Shown piece by piece: positions 36,134-36,503 of a stretch of DNA of 36,503 nt. The translations under genes and the position numbers were made by a program. The stretch spans positions 186,066 to 222,568 of the forward strand of contig CAUYUJ010017845.1 of assembly GCA_963575745.1 (NCBI GenBank). The letters run 5' to 3'. The notes under the pieces were generated by a model that saw only the letters and a program-made list of their open reading frames with translations, ran no database searches and had not been told where the DNA came from. How positions within the stretch are numbered: the first letter of the stretch is position 1; every line of letters begins with the position of its first letter. This DNA comes from Prorocentrum cordatum (lineage: Eukaryota; Sar; Dinophyceae; Prorocentrales; Prorocentraceae).

Positions 36134-36503
36134 ATGTGGCCGCCCGCGCGCCCGAGCGCATCCTCAGGGAGTATGGACCGTGGACCTCGATTCGCCAGAA
36201 CGGTGTTCATCCACAACGCTGAGGAGGAGGAGGGAGGCAAAGACGAGGAAGCCGCAGTTGCGGATGTTGACGACGACCAGCGGACGCAAGATGGCGACAG
36301 CACCGTCGCGTCCTCGGCTGCCTCCGCTGACGAGGCTGAGTCCCGGGGAGGTGCGGGAGCCGCAGTTGCGGCAGCACATGACACCTACATGCCGAGAGTG
36401 TTGTCGTCGCGGAGAACCTGGAAACGGGTGCCCATCATCGAGACAAGCAATCTGTCGGAAAAACAAAGAGCTCTTGTCGACGCAAGGGAGGAGAAAACGG
36501 AGT
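36134..36503 (+). CDS. Gene 6: N-terminal fragment of an unknown protein, cut by the window edge
   Basis: The frame is open from the ATG at 36134 to the edge (123 codons); a second in-frame ATG at 36173 is an alternative start. It reads F-A-R-T-V-F-I-H-N-A, then an acidic run (E-E-E-E-G-G-K-D-E-E), two motif copies read A-A-V-A-D and A-A-V-A-A, and then Y-M-P-R-V-L-S-S-R-R-T-W-K-R-V-P-I-I-E, which looks globular. The family is not recognised. Position behind a spliced-leader-like sequence and the motif content match the genes to its left. Confidence 0.55.
   Translation, partial: MWPPARPSASSGSMDRGPRFARTVFIHNAEEEEGGKDEEAAVADVDDDQRTQDGDSTVASSAASADEAESRGGAGAAVAAAHDTYMPRVLSSRRTWKRVPIIETSNLSEKQRALVDAREEKTE

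Larger units (their letters stand above)
22784..36371 (+). repeat. Dispersed 12-base inverted repeat CCGCAGTNGCGG, 58 exact copies
   Basis: Starts of the 58 exact copies. Coding, read A-V-A: 22784, 23366, 24674, 24941, 25625, 26384, 27136, 27157, 27691, 27901, 28606, 28852, 30586, 30982, 31986, 32010, 32481, 32805, 33702, 34794, 35070, 35454, 36252, 36360. Coding, read R-S-x-G: 22848, 22878, 22956, 23541, 24699, 25902, 26193, 27515, 31828, 33079, 34174, 34252. Coding, read P-Q-x-R: 25156, 25192, 33830, 34601. Non-coding: 23910, 23940, 24003, 24046, 24141, 24341, 26426, 26522, 26550, 27079, 29542, 29579, 29679, 30283, 31334, 31362, 35813, 35894. All are in this orientation; the exact reverse complement was not found, and none lies left of 22784. 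Spacing is irregular, about one per 240 bases. Confidence 0.95.

Noticed and set aside
22784-36371. CRISPR array
   Set aside because: The 12-base repeats are too short, irregularly spaced from 21 to several hundred bases, and sit inside coding frames. No cas-like gene is present.
22784-36371. HIP1-type octamer (GCGATCGC) seen in cyanobacteria
   Set aside because: The sequence differs, the symmetry centre differs, and all copies have one orientation.
1-36503. tRNA, rRNA or riboswitch
   Set aside because: No cloverleaf, rRNA core words or known aptamer pattern was recognised on either strand; a covariance-model search would be needed to exclude them.

Overview
The window looks like nuclear DNA of a dinoflagellate, probably one with a large, repeat-rich, GC-rich genome. 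Four things point that way. First, there is a long decayed LINE with an endonuclease, a reverse transcriptase with an FIDD box, an RNase H and a C-terminal cysteine cluster. Second, seven gene-like reading frames follow one another on the same strand, nearly free of visible introns. Third, short sequences resembling decayed copies of the dinoflagellate trans-spliced leader lie upstream of most of those genes. Fourth, simple repeats are extremely abundant. No rRNA, tRNA, CRISPR array or bacterial-type operon was seen. The organism call is an inference of roughly 75 percent confidence.

Layout. Positions 1 to about 12,000 hold no gene I can support. They contain GGA/TCC, GTT, CT, ATT and GGAT microsatellites, several degenerate 9 to 12 bp repeat fields, and inverted-repeat elements at 4354-4552, 5041-5198 and 10359-10616. 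Positions 12,075 to about 19,000 are the LINE: an ORF1 with two CxxC pairs, then a broken ORF2. The ORF2 carries in-frame stops at 13576, 13771, 15418 and 17002 and frameshifts near 14040, 17835 and 17990. Positions 19,000 to 22,700 return to repeats, a second copy of the 5041-5198 element (20354-20471) and a long perfect-arm palindrome (21898-21933).

From about 22,740 to the right edge the character changes completely. Protein-like frames lie head to tail on the plus strand: a Gly/Trp-rich protein (22741-23907), a degenerate endonuclease-like protein (24577-26406), a 640-residue unknown (27108-29030) with a SET-like frame behind it (28994-29533), a small acidic protein with a frameshift (30318-31217, continuing to 31315), a 1371-residue OTU-like plus DDE transposase-like fusion (31691-35806), and a gene cut by the window edge (36134-).

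The outstanding signal is in this last part. A 12-base inverted repeat, CCGCAGTNGCGG, occurs 58 times by hand count between 22784 and 36371, in coding and non-coding DNA alike, always in the same orientation, and not once in the first 22.7 kb. Read as RNA it is a four-pair GC stem closing an AGUN tetraloop. The free base is the last loop base, and three further copies (GCGCAGTTGCGC) change both sides of the first stem pair together. In coding DNA it is read in all three frames, giving A-V-A, R-S-x-G or P-Q-x-R. This may be an undescribed mobile or regulatory micro-element that genes tolerate because it is 12 bases long.
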